This document shows, piece by piece, positions 24,935-33,980 of a stretch of DNA of 64,000 bases. The translations under genes and the position numbers were made by a program. This DNA comes from Oribacterium sp. oral taxon 078 str. F0262. GTDB taxonomy: Bacteria > Bacillota > Clostridia > Lachnospirales > Lachnospiraceae. Where the stretch lies: contig NZ_GG729937.1 of assembly GCF_000160135.1 (NCBI RefSeq), positions 92,991 to 156,990 on the forward strand. The letters are read 5' to 3'. Each line of letters starts with the position of its first letter. Positions within the stretch are counted from its first letter, which is position 1. Under the pieces are notes generated by a model that saw only the letters and a program-made list of their open reading frames with translations, made no database searches and was not told the DNA's origin.

Positions 24935-26520
24935 GCTCTTTCCTCCTGTCCCTCTCGGAGAGCGCGGTATACATTGAGCTTTCCCTCCCGGAGGATGCGA
25001 AACGCGCGTTCAATACGCCCGCCGCCGTGGTGGTATTCAAATATCTGCTGAAGCTCCTCGTCGCTGAAGCTCTCGAGCTCCCAGGCTGTCCGAGTCATCC
25101 GCTCATAGCTCTGCCTTCGGTAGGGGATCTTCCGGATCTCCCGCACAGTAGTATAACAGTTCCCGAGGAAAAAGGTCAATGGAAGGAGGAGAGCCAGGCA
25201 GCGCGCCGCTCTCCCCGGCGCCGCCCATCCGCCGCATTCTCTTTCCTCCCTCTCCGCCTTCCGGAGGAAAATGCCGCCCGTATCGCTTTCGTCCTCCTCT
25301 TCCCCCGGGGCCACGGCCCGCGCATCGCGGAGAAGCAAAAAGCAGAGGAGGAGGATACCGAGTATGCCGCTTTCGTATTGGAGCGCGTAGCGGCTCTGCC
25401 AGGCATAATCCGGATTTTGGAAGATGAAGCGGGAGAGGAGGACGATAGCATGGCTCCCCAGACCGTGAAGGATCAAAAGGGCCGGAAAGAGAGTTTCCCT
25501 GTAATAGCCTCTTTTCAGGTAGAGCCAGATGGAGAAGAGGTAGGAGAATGCCGTGACGCCCCCCATGAGATAGATCCTGCTCTGACTCAGCTCACCTTGC
25601 GAGAGGAGCTCCTCCAGGCTCTCCCCGGAGAGGAGCATTGAGGCAAAGCCGTTCAGCGTAAAGCGTATGGGAAAGCTTGGAAATTCCCGGAGCAAAGAAA
25701 AGAGTGTCCGCTTCTCCGCGCCGGAATATTCATATACCGCAAAATGATTACTCAAAATGTAGAGGAAGAGGGGCAGTAGGACGGAGAGGATCAAAAGCAT
25801 CATCCAGCGGGACGGCCCGGGCTGCGCTTTCCCGGTCTCGGCGCCCTCCCCCTTTTCCTCCGAAGGAGAGGAGCCCTCCTCCGCGCGGGAGGCCTCCCGG
25901 AGAAGGAGAAAGCTGTAGGCCGGAACCAGTGTCAGGAGATAGACGATCAGATAGGGCCCCGCGACGAGAAGAGAGATCCAGGGGAGAAGAAAAAGAAGCA
26001 CTGTGCTCCCCCTTTTCTCCTCCCCTCTCAAAAAGCGGTCCAGCAGGAGAAAATGCGCGTAGAAGATGGCAAAGGCCAGAAAATGAGCATAGCCGGAGCC
26101 GTTTAAGAGAAGCTCCCATTTATTCAGCCCAAAATGGAGGAAAAAAAGACACAGAATGGGAGGGAGAAGGCTTCCCCGCACGAAAACGCGCTCGCGCAGG
26201 GAAAAGAGCGCGAGGGGGATCGCAGAGAGGCAGAGCCCGAGAAGCCCGAGAAGACGGTCGAAGACGACGGAGAAGCCGAAAAACTTTACATTGATCGCAC
26301 GAAGGGGAAAGCTGATCGGAATCCGGGTCAGGATATCCGGCACAAAGAATTTATCCGGGTTCATCGTATCCGGAAGATAGGAGTTTATCAGGCGGATATA
26401 GTCAGAGGATACGATATCCATGGAAGAAAAGCGGAGATAGAGAACGAGAAGCCCCGAAAAGAAAGCGGGAAGCAGCAGCGTATAGAAAAGCCTTCCTCTC
26501 CCTTCCATATCCTTACGCAT
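24931..26520 (-). CDS. Polytopic membrane protein, GT-C-like, of the glycan locus
   Basis: About 529 residues with roughly ten hydrophobic helices, an early extracytoplasmic acidic loop (RFSSMDIVSSDYIRLINSYL) and a soluble C-terminal tail. This is the plan of GT-C glycosyltransferases or flippase-like glucosyl transferases that use lipid-linked sugars outside the membrane. No family is recognised. Two charged low-complexity loops stand out (near EASRAEEGSSPSEEKGEGAE and APGEEEDESDTGG). The ATG at 26520 has GGAGG 9 nt upstream. The function is inferred from topology and context. Confidence 0.6.
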   Translation of the reverse strand: MRKDMEGRGRLFYTLLLPAFFSGLLVLYLRFSSMDIVSSDYIRLINSYLPDTMNPDKFFVPDILTRIPISFPLRAINVKFFGFSVVFDRLLGLLGLCLSAIPLALFSLRERVFVRGSLLPPILCLFFLHFGLNKWELLLNGSGYAHFLAFAIFYAHFLLLDRFLRGEEKRGSTVLLFLLPWISLLVAGPYLIVYLLTLVPAYSFLLLREASRAEEGSSPSEEKGEGAETGKAQPGPSRWMMLLILSVLLPLFLYILSNHFAVYEYSGAEKRTLFSLLREFPSFPIRFTLNGFASMLLSGESLEELLSQGELSQSRIYLMGGVTAFSYLFSIWLYLKRGYYRETLFPALLILHGLGSHAIVLLSRFIFQNPDYAWQSRYALQYESGILGILLLCFLLLRDARAVAPGEEEDESDTGGIFLRKAEREERECGGWAAPGRAARCLALLLPLTFFLGNCYTTVREIRKIPYRRQSYERMTRTAWELESFSDEELQQIFEYHHGGGRIERAFRILREGKLNVYRALREGQEERA

Positions 26521-28219
26521 CTTTCCCTCCTCCAAAGCTCTGCTCCGTGATATCCCGGTAGCCCCTCTCCTCCGGGACCTCCTCCAGGATCAGGCTGTTC
26601 TCTCTCCCCGCGCCGTCCGGGAGCTCAGAAAGGTCCCGGAGGAAATGAATCCTCGTTCCTCCGGCCGTTCTCTCCCGGTCATAGACCTTGAAGAAGGTCC
26701 TCGCGTAAAAGTCCGTCATATGGTAACTGTTTCCGAGAATGTATACCTGCTTCCCGAAAACGCCCTCTCTCCCGTAGCGTCCGATCGTCTGATCCGCGAG
26801 GGAATTCATGCGGTCCTGATTCTCCCAGAAGTAGATCTTCGGAAAATAGGAGCGGTAATAGCGTTCCACCGGGGAGATGCACAGGAAATAGGCGAAAAAG
26901 AGGAGGGAGAGACAGATCCGCCGCCCCCCTTTCCGGTCCTTCGCTGCCGTGCCCTTCCCTTCTGCTTCGCTGAGCATCCCCGTGGGCTCTGATCCCTCTG
27001 ATCCTGCATCATGCCCGGAGGAGAAATCCGCTCCTTCTTCCGCTTCCTGTCCGCCTTCTCCTCCGAAGCTCCCCCCTGCTTCTTCCACTGCTCCCGCTGC
27101 TCTCCGCGCTCTCAGGCCCTCTCCGACAATCCAGGAGAGATAGAGGAGCGCCACCGCATAGCTCACATAGATCCAGCGCATCTCCACCCGGATCGTTACG
27201 GAGGAGCAGCCGATACAGAGCGCGATGAAGCTGAGAAAAAGGAGATTCCCCCCGAGGAAAGACGCCTTCCTCCCGCGCCCTCCCGGGATCGCCCAAAAAA
27301 GCGCGGAAAAAAGCAGGAGGAAAAGCGGAAGCCAGCTTAAGAAGACCAGGCGTCTCAGCCAGGGCGCGGCCTCGGAAAAGGGAATTCCGGACAGGTATTC
27401 CGGCCCCGCATTGACCCCGAAGAGATAGGCGACCTGAGAGAGGGAGAAGCGAAGCGCCTGGCCCAGAGAAAAGGTATCGCTCACCTCCGTCCCGCCCGTC
27501 CCCGCCGGGAGGATGCTTCCGATCGCAAGTCCCCGGAGGAGAAGGATCAGGATCAGGTTCAGAATGCTGAGGAAAAGCAGGCGGACGCGTCCCTCCTTCC
27601 TTTTTCCCGAAAAAAGGGCGAGGGGGAAGAGCGGAAAGAGAGCGAGATAGCGCTCATGGGAGAAGACCAGAAGGAAGTAGACGAGGTTTGCCAGGAGAAA
27701 GCGCCAAACTGCACCGTCCCTTTGGTAGTCATAGAGCAGGAAGAGGATATAAAGCGCCAGGAAAAGGGACATGGTCTCCAGAAGCCCCAGGGCCTGTCCG
27801 ATCTGATAATAGGAAAAATGGGAGAAGAGATAGAGCAGAGCGGAGAGGAACGGGATCAGCGTGAGCCCCCCGGAAAGCCTCCGGGAAAAGCGATAGATAA
27901 AGTAGGCGCAGCCGACATTCAGGATAATATTTACCGGCACAAAAAGCGAGGGATGATTCCTGACAAGCATCATCTCCAGATAGGTGAGCGTCCAGTAGAC
28001 CGGACGGAAGCGGGTCGAAGTGCCGATCGGGAAAGCAAAGGCGAAATAGCTCTGCTCCCCGTAGCAGGACCACATATAGAGGTCATCCATGTAGAGACCG
28101 TGAATGTGAATATGGCGGTTCACATAGAAGCCCGCGAGAAGCAGAAGGAGAAAAACCGCCGCTTCCCGTACCGCTGTACGCCTCCCCTTTTCGCGATCTC
28201 TGTCCCTCGCTGAATCCAT
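26513..28219 (-). CDS. Polytopic membrane protein, GT-C-like, with charged low-complexity loop
   Basis: A 568-residue protein with about ten membrane segments. Acidic residues in the first outer loop (HGLYMDDLYMWSCYGEQSYF) recall the catalytic Asp pair of GT-C enzymes. A 60-residue Gly/Glu/Ala-rich cytoplasmic loop (around residues 385-445) is unusual. The C-terminal soluble tail begins after FLCISPVERYYRSYF. It overlaps the next gene slightly and shares its layout, so the two may be distant paralogues. The substrate is unknown. Confidence 0.6.
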   Translation of the reverse strand: MDSARDRDREKGRRTAVREAAVFLLLLLAGFYVNRHIHIHGLYMDDLYMWSCYGEQSYFAFAFPIGTSTRFRPVYWTLTYLEMMLVRNHPSLFVPVNIILNVGCAYFIYRFSRRLSGGLTLIPFLSALLYLFSHFSYYQIGQALGLLETMSLFLALYILFLLYDYQRDGAVWRFLLANLVYFLLVFSHERYLALFPLFPLALFSGKRKEGRVRLLFLSILNLILILLLRGLAIGSILPAGTGGTEVSDTFSLGQALRFSLSQVAYLFGVNAGPEYLSGIPFSEAAPWLRRLVFLSWLPLFLLLFSALFWAIPGGRGRKASFLGGNLLFLSFIALCIGCSSVTIRVEMRWIYVSYAVALLYLSWIVGEGLRARRAAGAVEEAGGSFGGEGGQEAEEGADFSSGHDAGSEGSEPTGMLSEAEGKGTAAKDRKGGRRICLSLLFFAYFLCISPVERYYRSYFPKIYFWENQDRMNSLADQTIGRYGREGVFGKQVYILGNSYHMTDFYARTFFKVYDRERTAGGTRIHFLRDLSELPDGAGRENSLILEEVPEERGYRDITEQSFGGGKDA

Positions 28220-28309
28220 CTCTCTCCTCTCTATCTTCTTCTATGAAAAATACTGTCTGTATCAGTCCCCGTCAGCAGGGCAGACGGCATCTGTCTGCGC
28301 GGACGGAAA

Positions 28310-30583
28310 TCAGCGGTATGCGCCGCCCATCTTTTTCTTTGCCTCCAGTATTTCCCAGTAGGAAAAGCCGCCGGAGAGGAAACGCTCAAAGACTTCTCTC
28401 CTCTGGGAGAGCTCCGATTCCGAAAGCGCGGGGAGCTCCCTTCCGTCCCAGACATAGGAGAGTCTTTGCTGGTCCACCTTCATCAGGAGGAAGCCGTCCT
28501 GATCCGCCCTCCCCTCCTCGACATCCAGCTCATAGAGCATGCCGTCCTTAAGGAGGGAGTGGAGCATTTCCTTCGCCCTCTCCTCCCTCTCATCCCAGAG
28601 AAAGCTCCGCTCGAGGTAGATATAGTCAATATCGGCCCACTTCAGAAACCACTCGAAGAATTCCGGATCATCATAGAGGCCCGGACTCCCCCCGGAGCCC
28701 TCCACATCGGCGATGCTCTGGACATTGCAGAGGATATAGTAGCAGTCCGGTGTCCTGGCGAAGGCGAGCACCCGGTTCTGCTTTCGCAAAGACATCTCGG
28801 AAAAGTGCCGGAGGGAACCCCGCTCCGCCTCAAACTCCTTGATCATCGCCACATTATCATAGTAGCCGCGGTTTAAAAGGTCAATGGGCGTAAATCCCAC
28901 GGCCCCGACCCAGCTCGTAATCAGCGTGGTGAGAAGCGAGGCGAGATAAAGGATTGCGGCGCCGGGAAGCCGGATCCCCCTCTCCCTCTCCGCCTCTCTC
29001 CCGCGAAAGAAGGGGAGAAACGCCTCTTTGGAAGATGCGTCCGGGATCGGGGAGAAGGCCGTGAGCAAAAGCAGGGAGTCCAGAAGGATATAGTAGTTTC
29101 CGTCCACCTGCCAGAGCATAGAGAGCGTCATGAGAGAGAGAAGGCCGATCCCGGAAAAAAGCAAAAAGAGAAGGAAAAGGCGCCTTCTCCTCTCTTCGTC
29201 CCCTTCCCCTTTTCTGCCTCCGGCCCGGAAATGATGCATGTTTCGGATCGTGAGAAAGAGGAGGATCGGGATCGAGATGCCTCCCCAGGCGATCTGCACA
29301 TGATTCATATCCTCCCCGATCGGGCAAAAGAGGAAGAGAAGCGCCCGCCGGAGAACGGAAAGGAAGAGCTCCGCCGCCCCTCCCTTTGTCGCATAGTCGA
29401 TATGAGCGTCCAGATTAAAGGGCCATTTCACCTGAAAGCCGATCGCCTGAAAGAAGCCTGTGAAGGTGGTGGAGAAGGGAAGCCCTGTGATGAGGAGAGT
29501 CCGGAGCGTTACAAGGCCCGTAAACAGCAGGGAGAAGAGGAGCGCAGCTCCTCCTTTTCTTCTCTCCTCCCGGAGAAGTCCCGCTCTGCTTTCGCTTCGG
29601 ATGGCAAGGCAGAGAGAGCCCGCCATCAGGATCAGCCAGGACGCCGTGCTGAAAACGACGGCCGTCGGCTTAAAGGAGTAGCTCAGTACAAGGGCCGCCG
29701 TCCCCTTCAGCCATTCCCCTCTGAGAAAGAAGAAAAGCATGGCGAGCTGGACGAGAAGCGTGATGAGATCCGTCTTCGCCGTGATCGACATATTTCCGAC
29801 AGAGCTCATCAAAAAGAAGAAGAGGACGGCGTAGGAGCTGTCTCTCCCCGTCCTCCCCAAAAGGCGAAGGATTCGAAAAAGGAGGAAGGCGCACGCGATC
29901 ATGGTCCAGAACTGAAACATGAGCTGGAGGGAAAAGCAGCGGAAGTGGGAGAGCGGAAAGCTCAGGATTTCCAGCCCCTTCGGGTAGCTGTAGACCGCAT
30001 TGATCTGGCCGAGCGCGGAGAAAAAGTCCCCGTTAAAGAGCACATAGCTGCTCCGAAGGCCGTAGCGAAGGGAATCGTAGTCCGCCGCGATATTCATCCG
30101 GTTCAACTGGATCAGGAGAAGAGGCAGGGAGAAAAGGAGGGGGAGAAAATCGGGGCCCGGGAGAGAGGAGGCCGAGCGGAGAAGCTCCCGGAGAGGGACG
30201 CGCCTCCCCTCTCCGAAGAGGAGGAAGAAGAGGAAGAAAAGAAGCCAGAAATACAGGCCGGAGAGGAAGAAGGGAAAGAGCATCCTGTGGAGATAGAGCT
30301 CCGGGAGGAGGACAGCGGCGATGCAGAGAAACGTCCGCCTCCGGTTTTTAAGGAAAATCCGCCGGAACGCATAAAAAAGGAGGATAAGGAGAAGGACGAG
30401 CCCGATCTCGAAAAGCGCGGGGAGATTCCCCGCCTCCCCCGTGAGCCTTCCCCAGTTCCCGGACTCATAGAAAAAAATCGAAAAGGAAAGCGCGCAAAGG
30501 AAAAAGAACAGTCCGTACAGGACCGTTCCCGCTCCTCTTCTCGGATTTCCCGCCGCATCGCTACTTTTTCTTGTCTTTTCCAT
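28310..30583 (-). CDS. Large polytopic membrane protein of the glycan locus
   Basis: A 757-residue protein with about twelve hydrophobic segments. A conserved-looking outer loop has NRMNIAADYDSLRYGLRSSYV, with an Asp/Asp pair and Arg residues as in GT-C transferases. A cytoplasmic Arg/Glu-rich linker (FRAGGRKGEGDEERRRR) and a soluble C-terminal domain of about 190 residues follow. It begins 18 nt after a GGAGGG site and overlaps the upstream GT2 gene by 23 nt. It may be the lipid-linked-sugar-dependent transferase partner of the GtrB-like protein. Confidence 0.6.
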   Translation of the reverse strand: MEKTRKSSDAAGNPRRGAGTVLYGLFFFLCALSFSIFFYESGNWGRLTGEAGNLPALFEIGLVLLLILLFYAFRRIFLKNRRRTFLCIAAVLLPELYLHRMLFPFFLSGLYFWLLFFLFFLLFGEGRRVPLRELLRSASSLPGPDFLPLLFSLPLLLIQLNRMNIAADYDSLRYGLRSSYVLFNGDFFSALGQINAVYSYPKGLEILSFPLSHFRCFSLQLMFQFWTMIACAFLLFRILRLLGRTGRDSSYAVLFFFLMSSVGNMSITAKTDLITLLVQLAMLFFFLRGEWLKGTAALVLSYSFKPTAVVFSTASWLILMAGSLCLAIRSESRAGLLREERRKGGAALLFSLLFTGLVTLRTLLITGLPFSTTFTGFFQAIGFQVKWPFNLDAHIDYATKGGAAELFLSVLRRALLFLFCPIGEDMNHVQIAWGGISIPILLFLTIRNMHHFRAGGRKGEGDEERRRRLFLLFLLFSGIGLLSLMTLSMLWQVDGNYYILLDSLLLLTAFSPIPDASSKEAFLPFFRGREAERERGIRLPGAAILYLASLLTTLITSWVGAVGFTPIDLLNRGYYDNVAMIKEFEAERGSLRHFSEMSLRKQNRVLAFARTPDCYYILCNVQSIADVEGSGGSPGLYDDPEFFEWFLKWADIDYIYLERSFLWDEREERAKEMLHSLLKDGMLYELDVEEGRADQDGFLLMKVDQQRLSYVWDGRELPALSESELSQRREVFERFLSGGFSYWEILEAKKKMGGAYR

Positions 30584-31376
30584 AGGCGGAATACGCCCTC
30601 CTGTAAAACAACATCAATATGCCTGCGAGAAACGCCCCGTGCAGCTTCCGAAACTCCTCTTCCTCCTCCTTCTCCCGGTTGTGGCTTTCGATCTGCCTTG
30701 CGGTCTCCGCCCCGCCGTGGACCCGGTAGGACAGGAGCGGCTTCTCCAGAGAGAGAAAGCGCCCCGGCCTGCGGGAGAGGCGGAGGAAGGTGTCCCAGTC
30801 TATGATGAAGCGGTAGGAATTTTGAAAGAGCGGGGTCCCGCAGAGGGAAGGACGATAGCAGCAGCTCGGGCAGATGATCCCGTTTCCGAAGCGGAGCGCG
30901 GAAAGCTTCACGGAGCAGCGGTCCGCCTTCTCGTGATTCCGAAGCCTCAGGCGGAGAAGACGCTTCACCGCCTCCGCCCGGCGCGAAAAGACATTTCCCG
31001 AGGCATCGATCGTCCGGCAGTCACAGAAAAAGAGCGACATATCCGGGTAGAGAGAGAAGGCGTGGAGCACGGCCTTCAGATAGTCCGGGTCGTAGAGATC
31101 GTCCTGATGCGCGATCGTGACAAGCTCCGCAAGCTCCGCCCCCTTTTCATAGGCGAAATTCCAGTCGTCCCGGAGGCAGGGCTTTCCCTCCCTGAGATAG
31201 AGCGGAAGTCCGAAGCGGGAGGAGAGCTCTCTCAAAAAGGCACTCTCCCCTGCAGCAACGAGGATGATGTACGCCCGGAGACTCTGCTGCAAAAGGCTCC
31301 GGATCAGCTCCTCAAGATAAGGGGAGTCCCCGTAGCAGGGGACGGAGAAGACATGGCGGTATTTCTTTTTTCTCAT
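30561..31376 (-). CDS. GT2 glycosyltransferase
   Basis: A 271-residue cytoplasmic GT2 enzyme. The GT-A fold starts HVFSVPCYGDSPYLEELIRSL. The metal motif appears as TIAHQDDLYDPDYL rather than a plain DxD, followed by IIDWDTFLRLSRRPG in the acceptor half. No membrane anchor is present. GGGAGATCC lies before the ATG. A decayed copy of its central segment is found about 300 bp upstream at 31440-31540. Confidence 0.82.
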   Translation of the reverse strand: MRKKKYRHVFSVPCYGDSPYLEELIRSLLQQSLRAYIILVAAGESAFLRELSSRFGLPLYLREGKPCLRDDWNFAYEKGAELAELVTIAHQDDLYDPDYLKAVLHAFSLYPDMSLFFCDCRTIDASGNVFSRRAEAVKRLLRLRLRNHEKADRCSVKLSALRFGNGIICPSCCYRPSLCGTPLFQNSYRFIIDWDTFLRLSRRPGRFLSLEKPLLSYRVHGGAETARQIESHNREKEEEEEFRKLHGAFLAGILMLFYRRAYSAYGKDKKK

Positions 31377-31439
31377 AAAGGATCTCCCTCTCTCTTCTCC
31401 TTCTTCTCTCTAAAACCACAGCTTGAGCGGAGAACGCTC

Positions 31440-31540
31440 ACAAAAGGGTGCTTGCCCGCTTCGGCCCAAAATTCCAGTCGCCCCAAAGGCAGAGCCTTTC
31501 CTCTCTGAGATTGAAGCGACAATCCGAAGCGCTCAGATCC
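31440..31540 (-). pseudogene. Decayed partial copy of the neighbouring GT2 gene
   Basis: Minus-strand sequence here reads RFGLSLQSQRGKALPLGRLEFW. This parallels RFGLPLYLREGKPCLRDDWNFA in the GT2 gene (about 31130-31230). At DNA level, ATTCCAGTCG then CAAAGGCAGAGCCTTTCC against GGAGGCAGGGCTTTCC shows the kinship with scattered substitutions and an indel. The rest of 31377-31590 has no gene. It indicates a past duplication followed by decay. Confidence 0.55.
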
Positions 31541-31590
31541 TTTTCTCCGCGCTTTTTCGAAAAATGCGGAGAACTCCGAAGCCGGGGAGC

Positions 31591-32244
31591 TCATTCCCCG
31601 AAATATCTCTCCTCCAGCATGAGGCAGAGCGCGTGATAGATCGGAAGATGATATTCCTGTATCTGATAGGTCTCATTCGACGGTGCGATGAGGGAAAGGT
31701 CCGCGAGCTTTCCGGCCTTCCCCCCGTCCTTTCCGGTGAGCGCGATCGTCTTCATGCCGAGAGCCTTTGCGACCTCAAAGGCATAGAGCACGTTCTTTGA
31801 GTTCCCGGAGGTCGTAATGCCGAGGAGCACGTCCCCCTTTTTCCCGTAGCCGAGCGTCTGCTGCGCGAAGATCATGAGCGGATTTTTGTCGTTGGAAAAG
31901 GCGGTGTTGAGAGCGGTCTGCGCCGTGAGCGCGATCGCGGGAAGCCCCTGCTCGAGATTCTCATAGAGCGCCTCCCCGTCCTCCGGATGGATCTCTTTTA
32001 AGCGAAGGCGAAGCTTCTCTGAAATCTTCCTCTTTTTACAAAAGCCCTTCATGAGCTCTCCGACGATATGCTCCGAATCCGCGCAGGAGCCTCCATTTCC
32101 GCAGATTAAAAGCTTCCCTCCTCTCTCATAGGAGTCCCGGAGCATTTGATAGGCCTCCCGGATCTTATCCTTAAGCCCGGAAAGCGCCGGGTAGCGCTCG
32201 ATCAGGATCTCAAGCTGTCTCTCCGCTCTCTTTTCAGAATCCAT
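31591..32244 (-). CDS. gmhA: GmhA, sedoheptulose-7-phosphate isomerase
   Basis: A 217-residue SIS-fold enzyme that converts sedoheptulose-7-phosphate to D-glycero-D-manno-heptose-7-phosphate. The key motifs are CGNGGSCADSEHIVGELMKGF and GITTSGNSKNVLYAFEVAK, with the C-terminal QIQEYHLPIYHALC His region. It contains the extra KRKISEKLRLRLKE loop seen in GDP-heptose-type isomerases. GGAGG precedes the ATG by 9 nt. The start lies 43 nt inside the end of gmhB. Confidence 0.95.
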   Translation of the reverse strand: MDSEKRAERQLEILIERYPALSGLKDKIREAYQMLRDSYERGGKLLICGNGGSCADSEHIVGELMKGFCKKRKISEKLRLRLKEIHPEDGEALYENLEQGLPAIALTAQTALNTAFSNDKNPLMIFAQQTLGYGKKGDVLLGITTSGNSKNVLYAFEVAKALGMKTIALTGKDGGKAGKLADLSLIAPSNETYQIQEYHLPIYHALCLMLEERYFGE

Positions 32245-32969
32245 TCTGCTGCCTCCTTCATATCCTTCGAAAAATAATCATAGTCCCCCGGCTTCGCCTT
32301 CTTCTCCTCCTCCGCCCCGTAGCCCGTGGAGAGGAGAATGCCGCAAACGCCGAAGCGATGCCCCGCCTCCATATCGATCAGCTTATCGCCGATCATGTAG
32401 CAGTGGGAGAGCCAGCTCCGAAGCTCCGAAAGCGTTTCATTCCTCTTTTTCAGCTCAGAAAGCAGTGCCTCCGGAAGCCTCAGACCGCTCTGTAAAAGGG
32501 ACCCGCTCTCCCCGCCGCCCTTATCCGGCAGCAGTTCACGCTCTGCCTCCTCCCTCTCCCTTTCAGAGAGCCCGAAAAGGCAGTCCTCCCGCAGCTTCTC
32601 CGAAAGCATATCCCACTCCGCCTGGTAGAAAAGCCCGGCCTCCGGCTTCCGGCAAAGGCAGGCTCTCTTCCATTCTCCGATGCCGTGCGTCGGATGGTGC
32701 GGGCAGTAATAGCCCGCAGAAAGTCCCGCGCTCCCCTTCTGAAGCTCTGCGGCGAGAAAATCATTCAGCTCGATACAGTCCCGGACGCTGTAGTAGCCCC
32801 TCCCGATCCCCGCCTGATTCGTGATCAGGATAAGGAGAAAGCCCGCTTCGCTAAGGAGCCGAAGCCCCTCTGTGACAGCGGGAAGGATCCGGAGATCCTC
32901 TCTTTTATGGAGATAATTCACCTCCTCATTGATCGTCCCGTCCCGGTCCAGAAAGACGACTTTCTCCAT
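32202..32969 (-). CDS. gmhB: GmhB, D-glycero-D-manno-heptose-1,7-bisphosphate phosphatase
   Basis: A 255-residue HAD-IIIA phosphatase. The nucleophile motif FLDRDGTINEE, the TNQAG motif, the zinc-binding loop CPHHPTHGIGEWKRACLCRKP and MIGDKLIDMEAG are all intact. Typical enzymes are about 180 residues. The extra length comes from a Glu/Leu/Lys-rich insert of about 60 residues (around 130-185) between the zinc loop and motif IV. It removes the C7 phosphate left after HddA action. It lies 3 nt after hddA. Confidence 0.92.
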   Translation of the reverse strand: MEKVVFLDRDGTINEEVNYLHKREDLRILPAVTEGLRLLSEAGFLLILITNQAGIGRGYYSVRDCIELNDFLAAELQKGSAGLSAGYYCPHHPTHGIGEWKRACLCRKPEAGLFYQAEWDMLSEKLREDCLFGLSEREREEAERELLPDKGGGESGSLLQSGLRLPEALLSELKKRNETLSELRSWLSHCYMIGDKLIDMEAGHRFGVCGILLSTGYGAEEEKKAKPGDYDYFSKDMKEAAEWILKRERRDSLRS

Positions 32970-32972
32970 CCG

Positions 32973-33980
32973 TCAGCCCTTCGCCTTCCAGCTCTGCGCG
33001 CCCCGAAGCTCAAAGACCCAGTCTGTGAGCTGTCCGCCCGCCTCCTTCAGCTTCTTCGAGACGATATGGCGCACATTATAGGGGCAGTAGACGAGAAGGA
33101 AGCCTCCTCCCCCCGCCCCGAGAAGCTTCCCCCCCAGAGCCCCCGCGGCTCTGGCCTCCTCGTAGAGGTGGTCGATCTGCGGATTCGTGATCTTGTCGGA
33201 CATCTGCTTCTTCGCCTGCCAGCCGTCATTTAGGAGAAGGCCGAACTCATTCAGCTCGCCGCGAAGCAGCGCATCCTTCATATCATAGGCCAGCTTCTTC
33301 ACCTCGCACATCGCCTCGAAGGCGGACTTTTTCTTATAATTTTTCACCTGGTCGTCGATGATTTTCGCGGAGACATGGATGCCTCCCGTATAGCAGAGAA
33401 GGAGGTTGTACTGGAGCTCATTGATCGTCTCCTTCTTAATCCGGAGGGGATTGACGACGACATGATGCCTGCCGTGAAATTCGATGAAGTTAAAGCCGCC
33501 GAAGGTCGCCGCGTACTGATCCTGGTAGCCGCCGCTGATTCCGAGGTCCAGTCTCTCGACCTGGAAGGCGAGGTCCGCGAGCTCATAGCCCTCGAGCTCC
33601 TCCTTCTGCCATCTCGCAAGAGCCTTCAGGATCGCGACCATCACCGTGCTGCTCGTGCCGAGTCCCGAACCCGCCGGGGCGTCGCACTGGAGAAAGACCT
33701 CGCAGCCCTGCCGGATCTTCATCGCCTTCATCGCCGCCTTCACGAGGTCGAGCTTTCCGTCGTAGATGATATTCTCCTTGGCGTTGAACTGCACCGTCAT
33801 GTCGAAGTCGAGGGAGTGCACGATGATTTTATCATCCTCTCTCGGTAAAATCGAGCAGTACGCATATTTATTGATCGTACTGCCGATGATCGCTCCCCCC
33901 TGCTCCTCGCAAAAAGGCGCCACATCCGTTCCGCCCCCTCCGAAAGAAATCCGAAGCGGTGCTCTTCCCCGATAAATCAC
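32973..33980 (-). CDS. hddA: HddA, D-glycero-D-manno-heptose-7-phosphate kinase
   Basis: A 335-residue GHMP-family kinase that phosphorylates C1 of heptose-7-phosphate. APLRISFGGGGTDV at the N-terminus and PAGSGLGTSSTVMVAILKAL (ATP-binding motif 2) are diagnostic of HddA rather than galactokinase. KLLGAGGGGFLLVYCP is motif 3. Together with gmhA, gmhB and hddC it completes the GDP-D-glycero-alpha-D-manno-heptose route. It overlaps hddC by 4 nt. Confidence 0.96.
   Translation of the reverse strand: MIYRGRAPLRISFGGGGTDVAPFCEEQGGAIIGSTINKYAYCSILPREDDKIIVHSLDFDMTVQFNAKENIIYDGKLDLVKAAMKAMKIRQGCEVFLQCDAPAGSGLGTSSTVMVAILKALARWQKEELEGYELADLAFQVERLDLGISGGYQDQYAATFGGFNFIEFHGRHHVVVNPLRIKKETINELQYNLLLCYTGGIHVSAKIIDDQVKNYKKKSAFEAMCEVKKLAYDMKDALLRGELNEFGLLLNDGWQAKKQMSDKITNPQIDHLYEEARAAGALGGKLLGAGGGGFLLVYCPYNVRHIVSKKLKEAGGQLTDWVFELRGAQSWKAKG

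Noticed and set aside
29231-30805. 524-codon plus-strand frame rich in Lys/Glu/Arg
   Set aside because: It lies opposite a hydrophobic membrane protein and a GT2 gene. Its charged composition is what the complement of hydrophobic codons gives.
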